DNA of 64,000 nt from Arthrobacter ruber (GCF_002954225.1 NZ_PPTH01000017.1:253311-317310); one strand, 5' to 3'. Shown: positions 1 to 9,249, counted from the stretch's first letter. Notes: generated by a model from the sequence alone, not told the origin. Made by a program: numbers and translations.

Positions 1-44
1 ACCGGTGAAGGGAGGAGGCTAGATGAGGACCACTGTGGGGGTGT

Positions 45-1109
45 TTATCCGGTTTCTTCATCGAGGACCCAGGCGCGTGTGAGGCGGATTCTCATGCGTA
101 ACTCGTCGGGGAGCCGGTCGTAGACCTCGAACAGGTGGTCGAGGACGTCGTCGGCGTCCCAGATCCGGGTTGTGAGGCGGTCGGTGCGTATTTCAGCTCG
201 TGCCTGCTTCTTCAGCCCTCCCCATGCGACAAGGAGGCATTGATCGGCCCGGTGCTGGCCCATGGCTCCTTGAAGGCCGCGCACGACCGATGAGCCGATA
301 GGTCCCTCTTCGGATTTCACCTCGACGATGAGGGTGGGGGAGTCGAGGCCGAGGGGTCCGCGGCCGGCGATGATGTCTACCCCTTGGTCTGGCCCAGGTG
401 GGGACACCTCGCAGACGTAACCTTCTACGCGCAAGATCCCTGCCACGAGCTCGGTGAGGCCGTGTCCCTTGAAGTTCTCGACCAGGTGGGTGCGTACCCG
501 GTCCCGAATGGTCTCCAAGGTCGGAATTGCAGCCGGGTCAGTAACGTCATCAGCTTCACTACCACCAGTCGAACCGGTCGCAGTGGTGGTTCGGGTAGGG
601 GTGGTCTGTGGGTTGTTGCCCGGGTCGAGCCCGGTGTCGAGGAGACGACGCAGGCGTTGTTCGGCGTTGTTCTTCGATGCCTGGAAGACGGTCATGGCCC
701 CGTTGATGGTGTTGAGCAGGTCGTCCTTGATCGCGGCCCGGGGGATGTCGGTGGTCTTCCAGTCAACAGTGAGTGTGTGGCGGGTGTTCGGATCGGTCTC
801 ACTTGCCCGGTATTCGTAGCCTCTGGTGCAGATGCCGAGGGCGATCTTCTTAGTGGTCTTTAATGGCATCACCACGAGATCGCCGGGTGTGATGGTGTGG
901 CGGATCGCCCAGAGCTGGCCGGTGAAGTTCGCGATTCGTCCGGGTGAGGCGGTCGGGAACGCGGTCTCGACGGCGGCGCGGACCTGGTCCTTAGTCGTTG
1001 CTGCGGTTAGGTCCGCGACTTCGAACCAGCCCCCACCTGTTACGCCCTCTTGGAGGGCCCACTGCTCACGTTCGCCGTATTTACCGGCCCGGATAATCCA
1101 CGCAGTCAT
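45..1109 (-). CDS. Mrr-like restriction endonuclease
   Basis: A 354-aa protein likely to cut DNA, perhaps modified DNA, in the cytoplasm. The C-terminal half (about residues 200-350) has the Mrr_cat pattern: a helix with GHGLTELVAGIL, then GVDIIAGRG supplying the catalytic Asp, then LIVEVKS as the ExK-type core, then GAMGQHRADQCLLVAWGG. The N-terminal 150 residues (starting TAWIIRAG) form a separate domain, possibly a modified-base reader, joined by a Thr/Gly-rich linker. It is the last gene of a minus-strand block after hsdR, 125 bp away. The Mrr fold call is good; the substrate is inferred. Confidence 0.8.
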   Translation of the reverse strand: MTAWIIRAGKYGEREQWALQEGVTGGGWFEVADLTAATTKDQVRAAVETAFPTASPGRIANFTGQLWAIRHTITPGDLVVMPLKTTKKIALGICTRGYEYRASETDPNTRHTLTVDWKTTDIPRAAIKDDLLNTINGAMTVFQASKNNAEQRLRRLLDTGLDPGNNPQTTPTRTTTATGSTGGSEADDVTDPAAIPTLETIRDRVRTHLVENFKGHGLTELVAGILRVEGYVCEVSPPGPDQGVDIIAGRGPLGLDSPTLIVEVKSEEGPIGSSVVRGLQGAMGQHRADQCLLVAWGGLKKQARAEIRTDRLTTRIWDADDVLDHLFEVYDRLPDELRMRIRLTRAWVLDEETG

Positions 1110-1234
1110 TTAGCACCCCCGTCTAACAAGCTCCTCGGCACAGCACCGACCAGTCTCAGCGTATGCCGTGAACCGATCCGGGACCCTCCGGCGCCGGGCA
1201 ATTTTGATGACACGCAGCGTGGTCCACGCTGTAG

Positions 1235-4200
1235 TTAGGCTCGTGCCTCCGCGAACCGGGGTGCCATGGATTCCATCTGCTCCATGACGAGTTTGATGGC
1301 CTCTGGCTGCTTGTCCGGCGGGTACCCGTTGATGACCAAGAGTCGTTTGATGGAGGAGCGGAGTTTCGCGCGGACGTCATCGCGCACTGTCCAGTCCGTG
1401 CGTACATCCCGCCGCATGACGTTGACCAGTTGACGGGCGATCTCAGCTAGTTTCCCCTCGCCCTGAACCGCTACAGCGGCCTCGTTCTGCGACACAGCAT
1501 CGTAGAAGGCTAGTTCGTCCGTGTTCAGCGGGGGTGTGATCTGTGCTCCCCGGTTCCCTTCGGCCGCGACCTCACGGGCCAGTTCTACTAGTTCGGCGAT
1601 GACCTGGGCGGAGGTCAGCTGCTGGTTGGTGTACTTGTTCATCAACTCAGTGATGCGTTCGGAGAACGCCCGCTGCCGGATGGCGTTGTTCCGCGTGGTC
1701 TTCGCGGATTCGTCGGCGATGAGTTTGCGTAGTGCTTCAATGGCCAGTTGCGGGTTCCGGGCCTGCTGCGTCTTTGCGATGAACTCGGGGGTCAGGTCAT
1801 CCAGGGACGGCTTTGGCATTCCGGCCGCCTCATAGATGTCCAGGACCTCACCTGAGGATGTGGCAGTGGCAATGAGGTTCCCAAGCAGACGCTGAATTTC
1901 CTCTGGTACTGGCTCGCCGCTGGCTTGTCTGGCCTCGGCGTCGAACTTCGCCATGTACACGCGGGTTTCCTCATATACCTGGATCTCTGGTCGCAGCTCG
2001 GCCAGTGTCTCGGAGCCTGAGCTGAGCGCCCATGCCCGGGAGAGCTGGCTGGAGTACCGCCGGTACTTGGAGCCGAGGGTTTCTTCGCCCTCGGCCGGCT
2101 GGTTTCCCGGCGTTTCGGGGCTGCGCAGGTAGTTTGCTGCTCCGGTTGCCGCGCTGACGAATGCTTTCGGTCCGCCCTTGGTGAGTACGGCTTTCCAGTT
2201 GTAGCCGGCCAACAGCTCGCGCAGTGAGCCTACGAGCGAGACTGTCACGCCGACAGCTTCATCGACGTTTTTACCGACCGGCTTGTTCGTCCGGTCGTCC
2301 TTCGTGTACTCGCCGAGGGCCTTCGCAAGGTTCTCTGCCAACGGGGCGTATGCCACCAGCAGGCCATCCTTTTTGCCCCGGAATGTGCGGTTCACCCGTG
2401 CGAGGGTCTGCATCAGCAGTGCACCCTTGAGCGGCCTGTCCAGGTACAGGGTGTGCAGGGGAGGGGAGTCGTAGCCGGTGAGCATCATGTCTTTGACGAT
2501 CACCAGTTCCAGTTCGTCGTCGACGTCCCTGAGCCGTTCTTTGATGACCGCGTTCTCCGAGTCGCGGCGCACATGATCAGAGACGGGGGGCTGGTCGGTG
2601 GCGTCCCCGGAGTAGACGACCTTGATCTTGCCTTTGGCCAGGTCAGTGGAATGCCAGTCGGGGCGTAGTTCCACGATCGCCGTGTACAGCTTCGCGCAAA
2701 TCTCGCGGGTCCCGCCGACGATCATTGCCTTTCCCGGGGCTTCGATGAACTTGCCCATCCGGGCGCTGCGGTTCTCCCAGTGCGCGACCAGATCAGCGGC
2801 CAGCGCCGCGATGCGTTCTGGCGCCCCGTAGACAGCATTGACGATGGCGACGCTTGCTTCGATGCGTGCCCGGTCGCTTTGCTCGAGTCCTTTTGTTGCC
2901 TCGTCGGCTGCCCGATCAAGGATCTCCTCCGTGACCTCCGCGGCCAGTCCCACCCGGATGAGACGTGGTTCGAAGTACACGGGCACTGTTGCGCCGTCCT
3001 CGACGGCGCGGGAGAGGTCGTAGATGTCGATGTATTCACCGAACACGTCCTGGGTGTTGCGGTCATCAAAGGAGATTGGTGTCCCGGTGAACGCGATCAG
3101 TGTTGCGTTCGGGAGGGCGTCCCTGAGGTGTCGGGCATATCCGTCGAGGTCGTCGTAGTGGGAACGGTGCGCCTCATCGACGACGACAATAATGTTCCGC
3201 CGGTCAGACAGCAGCGGGTGGTCCGCGCCGGCGTCTTTCTCGGCCTTGCTGCGCCCGAACTTCTGCAGCGTCGTGAAGTAGATGCCACCGGTGGTGCGGT
3301 TGCTCAGCTCCTCGCGGAGCTCGGAGCGTTTCTTGACCTGCTGGGGGGACTCGGCGAGCAGCAGGCTGCGGTCGAAGCTTTCGAAGAGCTGGCCGTTGAG
3401 CTCGTTCCGGTCCGTGATGACGACGACTGTCGGGTTCCGGAGCTTGGGGTGGCGTGCCACCAAGTTAGCGTAGAGCTCCATCTCCATCGACTTGCCGGAA
3501 CCCTGGGTGTGCCAGACGACGCCAGCCTTGCCGTTACTCTCAACGGCTTGGACAGTGCTGCCCACGGCCTTGGTCACTGCGAAGTACTGGTGCGGCTTCG
3601 CGATGCGCTTGGACAGGCCGTCCGAGCCCTCGTCGAACGCGGTGAAGTTGCGGACCAGTTGCAGGAAACGTTCCTGGTTATAGAGGCCCTGCAAGGATGT
3701 CTCCAGGGCGGTCACGGCTTCGCCGTCCTCCATATGACCCGGAGGGACAGGTAACCCGTCGTCGTCGACGTTCCAGGGCGAGAAATGGTTTAGAGGGGTG
3801 AACGGGGTTCCGTACTTCGCTTGGATGCCGTCGGAGGCGAGGGTGAACACGCAGAAGCGAAAAGCCATGGGGAACTCACGCAAATACGTCTGTAGCTGGG
3901 CGTGAGCAGCGGCGACGTCCGCGGTGGCACTGCCGGCTTTTTTCAGTTCGATCACACTGACCGGCATGCCGTTGCAGTAGAGCACGACATCGAAGCGGCG
4001 GTTGTAATCGCCCTGCACCAGGGTGACTTGATTGACTGCGAGCCAGTCGTTCTGGTCTGGGTCGGCGCTCAGGAGGTGAATCGTCGGGTTGGCCTCATTG
4101 CCATCGACATCGATGTAACTCAACCGGTAGCCACCCACAAGGTAGTTGTGGATCCGGTGATTCTCGGACATGGCGTCGGTTGACTTTGGCGCAGCGATTT

Positions 4201-4429
4201 CAGCGAGGGCCTGCTGTAGGTACTGCACCGGCACTTTTGGGTTGTACCGCTGCAGGGCAGCGAGCAGCCGGGGACGAATCAGCAGCTCGTCCCAAGTGTC
4301 CCGTTCGCCCGTGCCGGGCGCGATAGCCTGCCCCGACATCGGCTCCCAGCCGAGCGGCTCGGCCAAAAGCTCAAGCGCCATGCCCTCCCAGTCGGCTTCC
4401 GAGAAAGCTAGTGCAGGTGTTGCTGTCAT
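1235..4429 (-). CDS. hsdR: Type I restriction enzyme, R subunit (HsdR)
   Basis: The 1064-aa motor and nuclease subunit of a type I restriction complex; it translocates and cuts unmethylated DNA. The N-terminal nuclease is visible as FDVVLYCNGMPVSVIELKKAG (D...ExK). Walker A is HTQGSGKS and the DEAD-box element is VVDEAHRSH, followed by TLIAFTGTP (motif III) and helicase C-terminal motifs (MLTGYDSPPLHTLYLD, LARVNRTF). Length is typical. I chose ATG 4429 (TATPALAF), which follows GGGGAAG at a good distance; a longer in-frame start at 4477 lacks this. It lies 96 bp after hsdS on the same strand and looks intact. Confidence 0.95.
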   Translation of the reverse strand: MTATPALAFSEADWEGMALELLAEPLGWEPMSGQAIAPGTGERDTWDELLIRPRLLAALQRYNPKVPVQYLQQALAEIAAPKSTDAMSENHRIHNYLVGGYRLSYIDVDGNEANPTIHLLSADPDQNDWLAVNQVTLVQGDYNRRFDVVLYCNGMPVSVIELKKAGSATADVAAAHAQLQTYLREFPMAFRFCVFTLASDGIQAKYGTPFTPLNHFSPWNVDDDGLPVPPGHMEDGEAVTALETSLQGLYNQERFLQLVRNFTAFDEGSDGLSKRIAKPHQYFAVTKAVGSTVQAVESNGKAGVVWHTQGSGKSMEMELYANLVARHPKLRNPTVVVITDRNELNGQLFESFDRSLLLAESPQQVKKRSELREELSNRTTGGIYFTTLQKFGRSKAEKDAGADHPLLSDRRNIIVVVDEAHRSHYDDLDGYARHLRDALPNATLIAFTGTPISFDDRNTQDVFGEYIDIYDLSRAVEDGATVPVYFEPRLIRVGLAAEVTEEILDRAADEATKGLEQSDRARIEASVAIVNAVYGAPERIAALAADLVAHWENRSARMGKFIEAPGKAMIVGGTREICAKLYTAIVELRPDWHSTDLAKGKIKVVYSGDATDQPPVSDHVRRDSENAVIKERLRDVDDELELVIVKDMMLTGYDSPPLHTLYLDRPLKGALLMQTLARVNRTFRGKKDGLLVAYAPLAENLAKALGEYTKDDRTNKPVGKNVDEAVGVTVSLVGSLRELLAGYNWKAVLTKGGPKAFVSAATGAANYLRSPETPGNQPAEGEETLGSKYRRYSSQLSRAWALSSGSETLAELRPEIQVYEETRVYMAKFDAEARQASGEPVPEEIQRLLGNLIATATSSGEVLDIYEAAGMPKPSLDDLTPEFIAKTQQARNPQLAIEALRKLIADESAKTTRNNAIRQRAFSERITELMNKYTNQQLTSAQVIAELVELAREVAAEGNRGAQITPPLNTDELAFYDAVSQNEAAVAVQGEGKLAEIARQLVNVMRRDVRTDWTVRDDVRAKLRSSIKRLLVINGYPPDKQPEAIKLVMEQMESMAPRFAEARA

Positions 4430-4525
4430 TGATCTTCCCCCTGATGAACCTGGCATTGTTCTGAGACCTTCTTGCATGCCCTGCTTTGGTGCCCGAGACG
4501 GCGCTTAGTTCGAATCGGGTCTAGC

Positions 4526-5692
4526 TCACACTCCCGCGTCCTCCAACGCTCTCTCAGCATCCTTGACCCGCAGCCTGCCGGACATCAGCTGGGGAAGGAG
4601 TGTGTCCCGGGTTTCGGCGAGTTGAAGGCTTTCCACCTGAGTGCTTAGGCTCAGCTTCCACAGCGATTCCATCATGTCGCTGTGCTGAGCAATCACGTCT
4701 GGCTTCGGGACAAGCACGGGTTCGTCTAGGTGTTTGCGCTGGATGTGTCCCATAGTGGTTGCCTTGTCCGCTGCAACGGACTTGAAGTAGGCAAGTTTCT
4801 CCCGGAGAAGTTCATGCACTAGCCATGCGGGGAAGCCCTCGTTAGGGATGACTTTAAAGATGTGTTGATTGATTATCGCTGCCGGACGGAACCAACGATG
4901 TAGTGTCAATGATCCCGACCACGCGAACAACAGATCTCCTGGATTAGCAACGTACTGTTCAGGCACGTCGGCGTCGCTATATACGGTAGACCCGCCGATG
5001 CCGGAGTTAAGTTCGGCGATGCGAATGACAACGCGTCCAGTTCCACTAGCACCCTTCGTGAATGCTTTGCCATTCACAAACTGAGCTGTCGAAGACAGCG
5101 GCTGCAGTGCTGCATCGATAATCATTGACTTGAAGTTAGATTGAGCTAGGGCGTCGATTTTTGAGAAAAGCGTGATATTGGCGGCGATCTTGTCGTCAAG
5201 GGCCCCCAGCACTTCTTCGATTCCCGAGCGGACTTCCGCTGGCGGCACCGGAATTCGCAGTCGTTTAAGATCCGCGAGATTGAGTGTCGACTGCACCGTG
5301 GTGTTGAGAACGCCCAGTATCTCCGACTTTATTGGGGCCGATTCGAAGCAAAGCTGCAGCCATCGGGCACTAACGCCAGTCGGACGAATCACCGCTATCG
5401 CTCGGGCGACGTTCCAGCCGGTCAATGACCGTGGGGCAACAGCCGATTCCCCCACGGTCCCGACCAGTGACAGCAATAGTTCCCCTCCAGAAAGTTGGGT
5501 ACGGCTATGCTTCGACGCTATTTCGGCAGCGACCCTGATGGGCGAAGAAGCATCGATAACTCCATTGCGCACGTCTTTAACCCGTACGATTGGGACCCCG
5601 CCCACCATGTCACTGCCTGGCTGCACGACTCCATAAGAAATCTGGCGATCTTGAACTAGATCCACGAGCGCTAGTCTCGGCCACTCAGACAT
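4526..5692 (-). CDS. hsdS: Type I restriction-modification specificity subunit (HsdS)
   Basis: A 388-aa specificity subunit that recognises the bipartite target and docks HsdM and HsdR. Two target-recognition halves are visible. The first (SEWPRLALVDLVQDRQISYG) ends in the coiled-coil spacer with EEVLGALDDKIAAN. The second includes NPGDLLFAWSGSLTLHRW and ends in a spacer with ETRDTLLPQLMSGRLRV. Both spacer signatures are classic for HsdS. The start at ATG 5692 overlaps the end of hsdM by 8 bp (ATGTCTGA), implying translational coupling; an upstream in-frame extension is only the hsdM shadow frame. The target sequence cannot be predicted by eye. Confidence 0.93.
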   Translation of the reverse strand: MSEWPRLALVDLVQDRQISYGVVQPGSDMVGGVPIVRVKDVRNGVIDASSPIRVAAEIASKHSRTQLSGGELLLSLVGTVGESAVAPRSLTGWNVARAIAVIRPTGVSARWLQLCFESAPIKSEILGVLNTTVQSTLNLADLKRLRIPVPPAEVRSGIEEVLGALDDKIAANITLFSKIDALAQSNFKSMIIDAALQPLSSTAQFVNGKAFTKGASGTGRVVIRIAELNSGIGGSTVYSDADVPEQYVANPGDLLFAWSGSLTLHRWFRPAAIINQHIFKVIPNEGFPAWLVHELLREKLAYFKSVAADKATTMGHIQRKHLDEPVLVPKPDVIAQHSDMMESLWKLSLSTQVESLQLAETRDTLLPQLMSGRLRVKDAERALEDAGV

Positions 5693-7316
5693 TAACCCGC
5701 CCCAATTGCTGGCGCACAACCGCCGCCAACCGCTCCGACTCGTCGAACTGCTCGAGCAGCTCCTTCGACAGCCGAGCGATCTTCTCCTCGATCGGTTCGC
5801 CGTCGTCCTCGACATCAACGGCGCCGACGTACCGCCCAGGCGTTAGGGCGTAGTCCGCGGCCTTGATCTCCGCGAGCGAGGCCGAGTAGCAGAAGCCGGT
5901 CTCATTGTCGTACGTTAGGCCCGCATCCACCGCGGAAGCCGTGCCGCGCCACGCGTGATAGGTGCCCGCAATCTTAGCGATGTCGTGGTCTGACAGGGCG
6001 CGTTCGGCGCGGTCCACCATAGAGCCAAGATTACGGGCGTCGATGAAGAGCACCTGCCCGGTTCGGTCAATGGAGCCGCGGGGTCCCGCGGTCTTGTCCT
6101 TCGCGAAGAACCACGTGCAGACAGGAATGCCGGTGCTGCGGAAGAGCTGAGTAGGAAGGGCGACCATGCAGGAAACCAGGTCGGCCTCGACAAGTTGGGC
6201 GCGAATTTCGCCTTCACCGCCGGAGTTGGAGGACATGGAGCCATTGGCCATAACCACACCTGCACTGCCACCGGGGGCGAGCTTGGAAATGATGTGCTGG
6301 ATCCAGGCGTAGTTCGCGTTACCCGCCGGGGGGACGCCGTACTTCCAGCGGGGGTCGGATTCGGAGCGAGCCCAGTCCTTGATGTTGAACGGCGGGTTGG
6401 CCATGATGAAATCCGCGCCGTTGTCGCCGGTAAGTTCGGGGTGTTGGTCACGAGCGAAGGTGTCTCCCCAGCGGGAGGCGAGGTTTGCGTTGAGGCCATG
6501 GATCGCGAGGTTCATCTTCGCCATCCGCCAGGTGCGCTCATTGAGCTCCTGACCGTAGACCGAGATGTCCGAGCCTTCCATGTCGTGTGCGGCAAGGAAT
6601 TTCTCTGCTTGGACGAACATGCCGCCGGAGCCGCAGCAGGGATCGTAGACACGGCCGCGGTGCGGTTCGAGGACCTCGACCAGAACACGGACAACGCCGG
6701 CCGGGGTATAAAACTCGCCGCCTCGCTTCCCCTCAGCTTTAGCGAACTTCTCCAGGAAGTATTCGTACACCTCGCCGAGCAGGTCGCGGGCCTTACTGAC
6801 TCCCTGGCCGGTGAAACGGGCAGAGTTGAACAGGTCCAACAGCTCACCGAGTCGGCGCTGGTCCACGTTGTCCCGGTTATAAATGCGGGGAAGCGTGGCC
6901 GCCAAGGACATGTTGTCTCGCATGATCAGGTCCATAGCCTCGTCGATAAGCTGGCCGATGGACTTGGGCTCATCGCCGTCAATCGCGGGCAGGCCTTTGG
7001 CGTTGTCGGCTAGGTAGGTCCAGCGTGCCCGTTCTGATACCCAGAACACGCCACGGCCGGTGTACTCGTCCACGTCATCGATCAACTGGGCGATCTGCTC
7101 TTCGTTGAGTCCGTCCGCTTCCAACTCGGACTGAATCTGTCCGCGGCGTTCCTCGAACGCATCCGATACATATTTGAGGAACACCAGGCCGAGGATCACG
7201 TCCTTGTACTGGGAAGAATCCATGGAGCCGCGTAGCTTGTCCGCGGCCTTCCACAAGGTGTCCTTGAGTTCCTTCATGGTGGACGGGGCGAGGTCCACCT
7301 TCACTTTGGGGGGCAT
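5685..7316 (-). CDS. hsdM: Type I restriction-modification methyltransferase (HsdM)
   Basis: A 543-aa N6-adenine methyltransferase subunit. The HsdM N-terminal helical domain covers about residues 10-150 (KELKDTLWKAADKLRG, ILGLVFLKYVSDAFEERR). The SAM-binding motif is VYDPCCGSGGMFV and the catalytic motif IV is ANPPFN; GGEFYTPAGVVRVLVE is also family-typical. Length is normal. The start at 7316 is preceded by a weak AAGGATT. It is the first RM gene in the minus-strand order M-S-R and overlaps hsdS. All catalytic residues are present, so the system is probably functional. Confidence 0.96.
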   Translation of the reverse strand: MPPKVKVDLAPSTMKELKDTLWKAADKLRGSMDSSQYKDVILGLVFLKYVSDAFEERRGQIQSELEADGLNEEQIAQLIDDVDEYTGRGVFWVSERARWTYLADNAKGLPAIDGDEPKSIGQLIDEAMDLIMRDNMSLAATLPRIYNRDNVDQRRLGELLDLFNSARFTGQGVSKARDLLGEVYEYFLEKFAKAEGKRGGEFYTPAGVVRVLVEVLEPHRGRVYDPCCGSGGMFVQAEKFLAAHDMEGSDISVYGQELNERTWRMAKMNLAIHGLNANLASRWGDTFARDQHPELTGDNGADFIMANPPFNIKDWARSESDPRWKYGVPPAGNANYAWIQHIISKLAPGGSAGVVMANGSMSSNSGGEGEIRAQLVEADLVSCMVALPTQLFRSTGIPVCTWFFAKDKTAGPRGSIDRTGQVLFIDARNLGSMVDRAERALSDHDIAKIAGTYHAWRGTASAVDAGLTYDNETGFCYSASLAEIKAADYALTPGRYVGAVDVEDDGEPIEEKIARLSKELLEQFDESERLAAVVRQQLGRVNV

Positions 7317-7483
7317 TACCAGAATCCTTCGGTTGCTGCTGTGGCGTAATCAAAGCGGGAACTCCTGAGAGTAGGTTTCCTGTCCGCTACACCGTCCGCT
7401 CTCAGGGTATCGAGTGATTCCAGCTGGCCGAGGGGTGGGCGCGCCACGGCAAGTTGTCTGATCAGTTTCTTCGCCTCGCCGAT

Positions 7484-8002
7484 TCAGGACGCAGATTCAT
7501 CTCTTGCCATTGCTTGCCACCAGTCCAGCGTCATACGTCCATCGATCACCCGCGCATCCCAGTTGTTGCTTGAGCCGGGAACGACGAACACACGGCTGTT
7601 GCCGATCAACCAATCCTGTTGACCGCGGTGCACGTGTCGGTCGCTGACGCCTAGGTAGGAGCCAGCGGCTCGTTTGCTGTTGAAGACGATCCACGCGGGA
7701 GCATAAGGGCCTATGCGAGTCTCGAAACCGCTGAGATCGTAAGTGAGACCGTCATTGGTGCTGCTGGCTTGCGTCTTGTTCAGGTCGCTTAGCCCAAGCC
7801 CGAAGGTGAGGAGCGCTGGGTACTCCTCGGGGCGCAACTTCGGCGTCAGACCTGTCATTGCTAACCGACGCCAAAAGTGATTACTGGGATTAGCGTAGTA
7901 AGCTCCGTGAATTTTGCTCGTATCGCCTACCGCGGTGCCGACGATGACGGCTTTCAGTCCGACTTGAAGAACATCAGGCAGTACATGGCTCTCAGAATTC
8001 AT
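7484..8002 (-). CDS. mug: Mug/TDG-type uracil-DNA glycosylase
   Basis: A 172-aa family-2 type glycosylase expected to remove uracil or thymine from G mismatches. The N-terminal active-site region reads AVIVGTAVGDTSK followed by GAYYANPSNHFWRRL, the usual substrate-pocket block of Mug/TDG relatives. The second motif is VFVVPGSSNNWD near the C-terminus. The first motif has GTAVG instead of the usual GINPG, so base preference may differ. It lies 167 bp upstream of hsdM on the same strand, so it may be co-transcribed with the restriction system and could act on deaminated methyl-cytosine or on phage DNA; that role is inferred. Confidence 0.8.
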   Translation of the reverse strand: MNSESHVLPDVLQVGLKAVIVGTAVGDTSKIHGAYYANPSNHFWRRLAMTGLTPKLRPEEYPALLTFGLGLSDLNKTQASSTNDGLTYDLSGFETRIGPYAPAWIVFNSKRAAGSYLGVSDRHVHRGQQDWLIGNSRVFVVPGSSNNWDARVIDGRMTLDWWQAMARDESAS

Positions 8003-8045
8003 CGTTCCATCATTTTTTTCAGCTTTCGCACTGCATAGGCGACGT

Positions 8046-8246
8046 TCAGAGTCGGGCTGGTGACTTCATCCACGGTGGGTTTTGCATTCCTACTTTGGAG
8101 GTAAGGTGCCAGCACCGACACGCACTACAAAAATACGCACCCCTCGGGCTCGTGCGGCCGCAAGCCACATATTTCCGAGCTATTGCTCGTATCGCCAACT
8201 CGGCGGCTCGACGACTGGAATAAGAAATCTTCGTGCAGTTCGACAT
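8046..8246 (-). CDS. Small phage-like zinc-ribbon protein
   Basis: A 66-aa hypothetical. The pattern KISYSSRRAAELAIRAI, then RGAYFCSACRCWHLTS, matches a recurring small actinobacterial and phage protein type: a short basic helix followed by a C-x2-C hook and a W-H-L-T-S tail. The reading frame is terminated by TGA at 8046-8048, and ATG 8246 is the only sensible start, though no strong ribosome site is visible. It lies between mug and the RHH gene and has no catalytic signature. Function unknown. Confidence 0.55.
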   Translation of the reverse strand: MSNCTKISYSSRRAAELAIRAIARKYVACGRTSPRGAYFCSACRCWHLTSKVGMQNPPWMKSPARL

Positions 8247-8484
8247 GTCGGTTTCCCTGGACTTGTCGCAACCGGCGGGCTCATATCCTGCCCGGTGCGC
8301 GGTTCACGCTTAGATGCGGTCAGCCACGAAGGAGCTTGAATGCTCCGCTTGCCCACCACCCTAGCCGAACGAGCCCACGCATGCCGCCGGTAACAACGGG
8401 AGCTGAGCCAACGAGCGTGGCGGTGCTCCAAAAGCTGGTGAGCTTGCTGGCACGGTCATATGCCCCTAGCCGTGACTGTCGGCG

Positions 8485-8513
8485 GTCAGTAGTAAACAGT
8501 GTTTACCACTGAC
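8485..8513. promoter_or_regulatory. 29-bp palindromic operator upstream of the RHH gene
   Basis: The arms are GTCAGTAGTAAACA (8485-8498) and TGTTTACCACTGAC (8500-8513) around a central G, matching at 13 of 14 positions. It ends 14 bp before ATG 8528, with the ribosome site GAGGAGG between. The position suggests autorepression by the downstream ribbon-helix-helix protein. Confidence 0.7.
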
Positions 8514-8527
8514 GAGAGGAGGTCCTC

Positions 8528-8812
8528 ATGGTTACCCGTAAGCAGTCACCTCAGCAGCCCAACCATGTGGTGTCCGTGCGCCTGACCGCTGACATCATTA
8601 AGCGTCTGGATGCCCTGGCGGAGCGAACGAATCGAAGCCGTGGTGTTTACCTGCGGTCCGCGATCACCAGGATGCTGCCCACCCTCGAGGCCGAGCACTG
8701 GTCACAAACGAGCGCCGTGTACGAAAGCGATTACTTCCATCAGGAATTCATTCAGCTCACAACCCCACTTCTTGGCCACATGTCATCGGAGGATCCCACT
8801 CGTGAGGAGTAG
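8528..8812 (+). CDS. Ribbon-helix-helix (CopG/Arc-type) regulator
   Basis: A 94-aa DNA-binding protein. Residues 14-50 (VVSVRLTADIIKRLDALAE, then RSRGVYLRSAI) are a standard RHH fold: an N-terminal beta strand and two helices. The C-terminal 45 residues are acidic and aromatic (SDYFHQEFIQL) and could bind a toxin or mediate oligomerisation. Translation starts at ATG 8528 behind a strong GAGGAGG site. A long palindrome lies directly upstream, so autoregulation is likely. No recognisable toxin follows, so this is either an orphan antitoxin-like protein or a stand-alone repressor. Confidence 0.8.
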   Translation: MVTRKQSPQQPNHVVSVRLTADIIKRLDALAERTNRSRGVYLRSAITRMLPTLEAEHWSQTSAVYESDYFHQEFIQLTTPLLGHMSSEDPTREE

Positions 8813-8817
8813 GACAC

Positions 8818-8849
8818 CTGTGGCGTTTGGGTACACCCCAACGCCACAG
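8818..8849 (+). terminator. Hairpin after the RHH gene
   Basis: CTGTGGCGTTTGGGT (8818-8832) pairs with 8835-8849 at 14 of 15 positions over a 2-nt loop. No T-tract follows. It starts 6 bp after the RHH stop codon. It could be a factor-assisted terminator or another protein-binding palindrome. Confidence 0.5.
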
Positions 8850-9026
8850 TGCGAATCAGCTCAAACGGTGTGGTTCTAGGGTCGCTTTTCGGGTTTTGCA
8901 ACACGAACGGCGGAGGGTCTAGACCCTGGTGCAACGTCGGGCTGCTGCTTGGCTGACACAGGGCCGCCTGGCGGGCCGAGCTGCAGCCCCATATCGGATG
9001 TGTGGGGTGGTGAGTAGGATCGGCGG

Positions 9027-9218
9027 ATGACTAGCGCTGAGAATGTGCCGCTGACTTACCCGGAGTTCAATGATCAGGGCGATCGAAACCCGGTTCGTCT
9101 TCCACTGACGGAGGCCTCGGAGCAGTGGGAGGTGGACACTGCTCAAGCTGTGGAGTCCATGGAGCCGGAGGAACCGTGGAGCTTGGGTACGCCCACATCT
9201 GAGCCGGACCAGAGGTAG
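9027..9218 (+). CDS. Small acidic hypothetical protein
   Basis: A 63-aa acidic, hydrophilic protein (TSAENVPLTYPEFNDQ...EEPWSLGTP) without membrane segments or known motifs. ATG 9027 follows GTAGGATCGGCGG. It ends 31 bp before the next small gene on the same strand, so the two may form an operon. Its composition fits coding sequence, but no family is recognised. Confidence 0.4.
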   Translation: MTSAENVPLTYPEFNDQGDRNPVRLPLTEASEQWEVDTAQAVESMEPEEPWSLGTPTSEPDQR

Positions 9219-9249
9219 CCTCTGTGCCCTTGTTGTAGGTGAGGTCCGT

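Noticed and set aside
4500-4525. TTCGAATC, resembling a tRNA T-loop
   Set aside because: No cloverleaf can be drawn around it: there is no matching acceptor stem or anticodon arm, and it lies in the short gap after hsdS.
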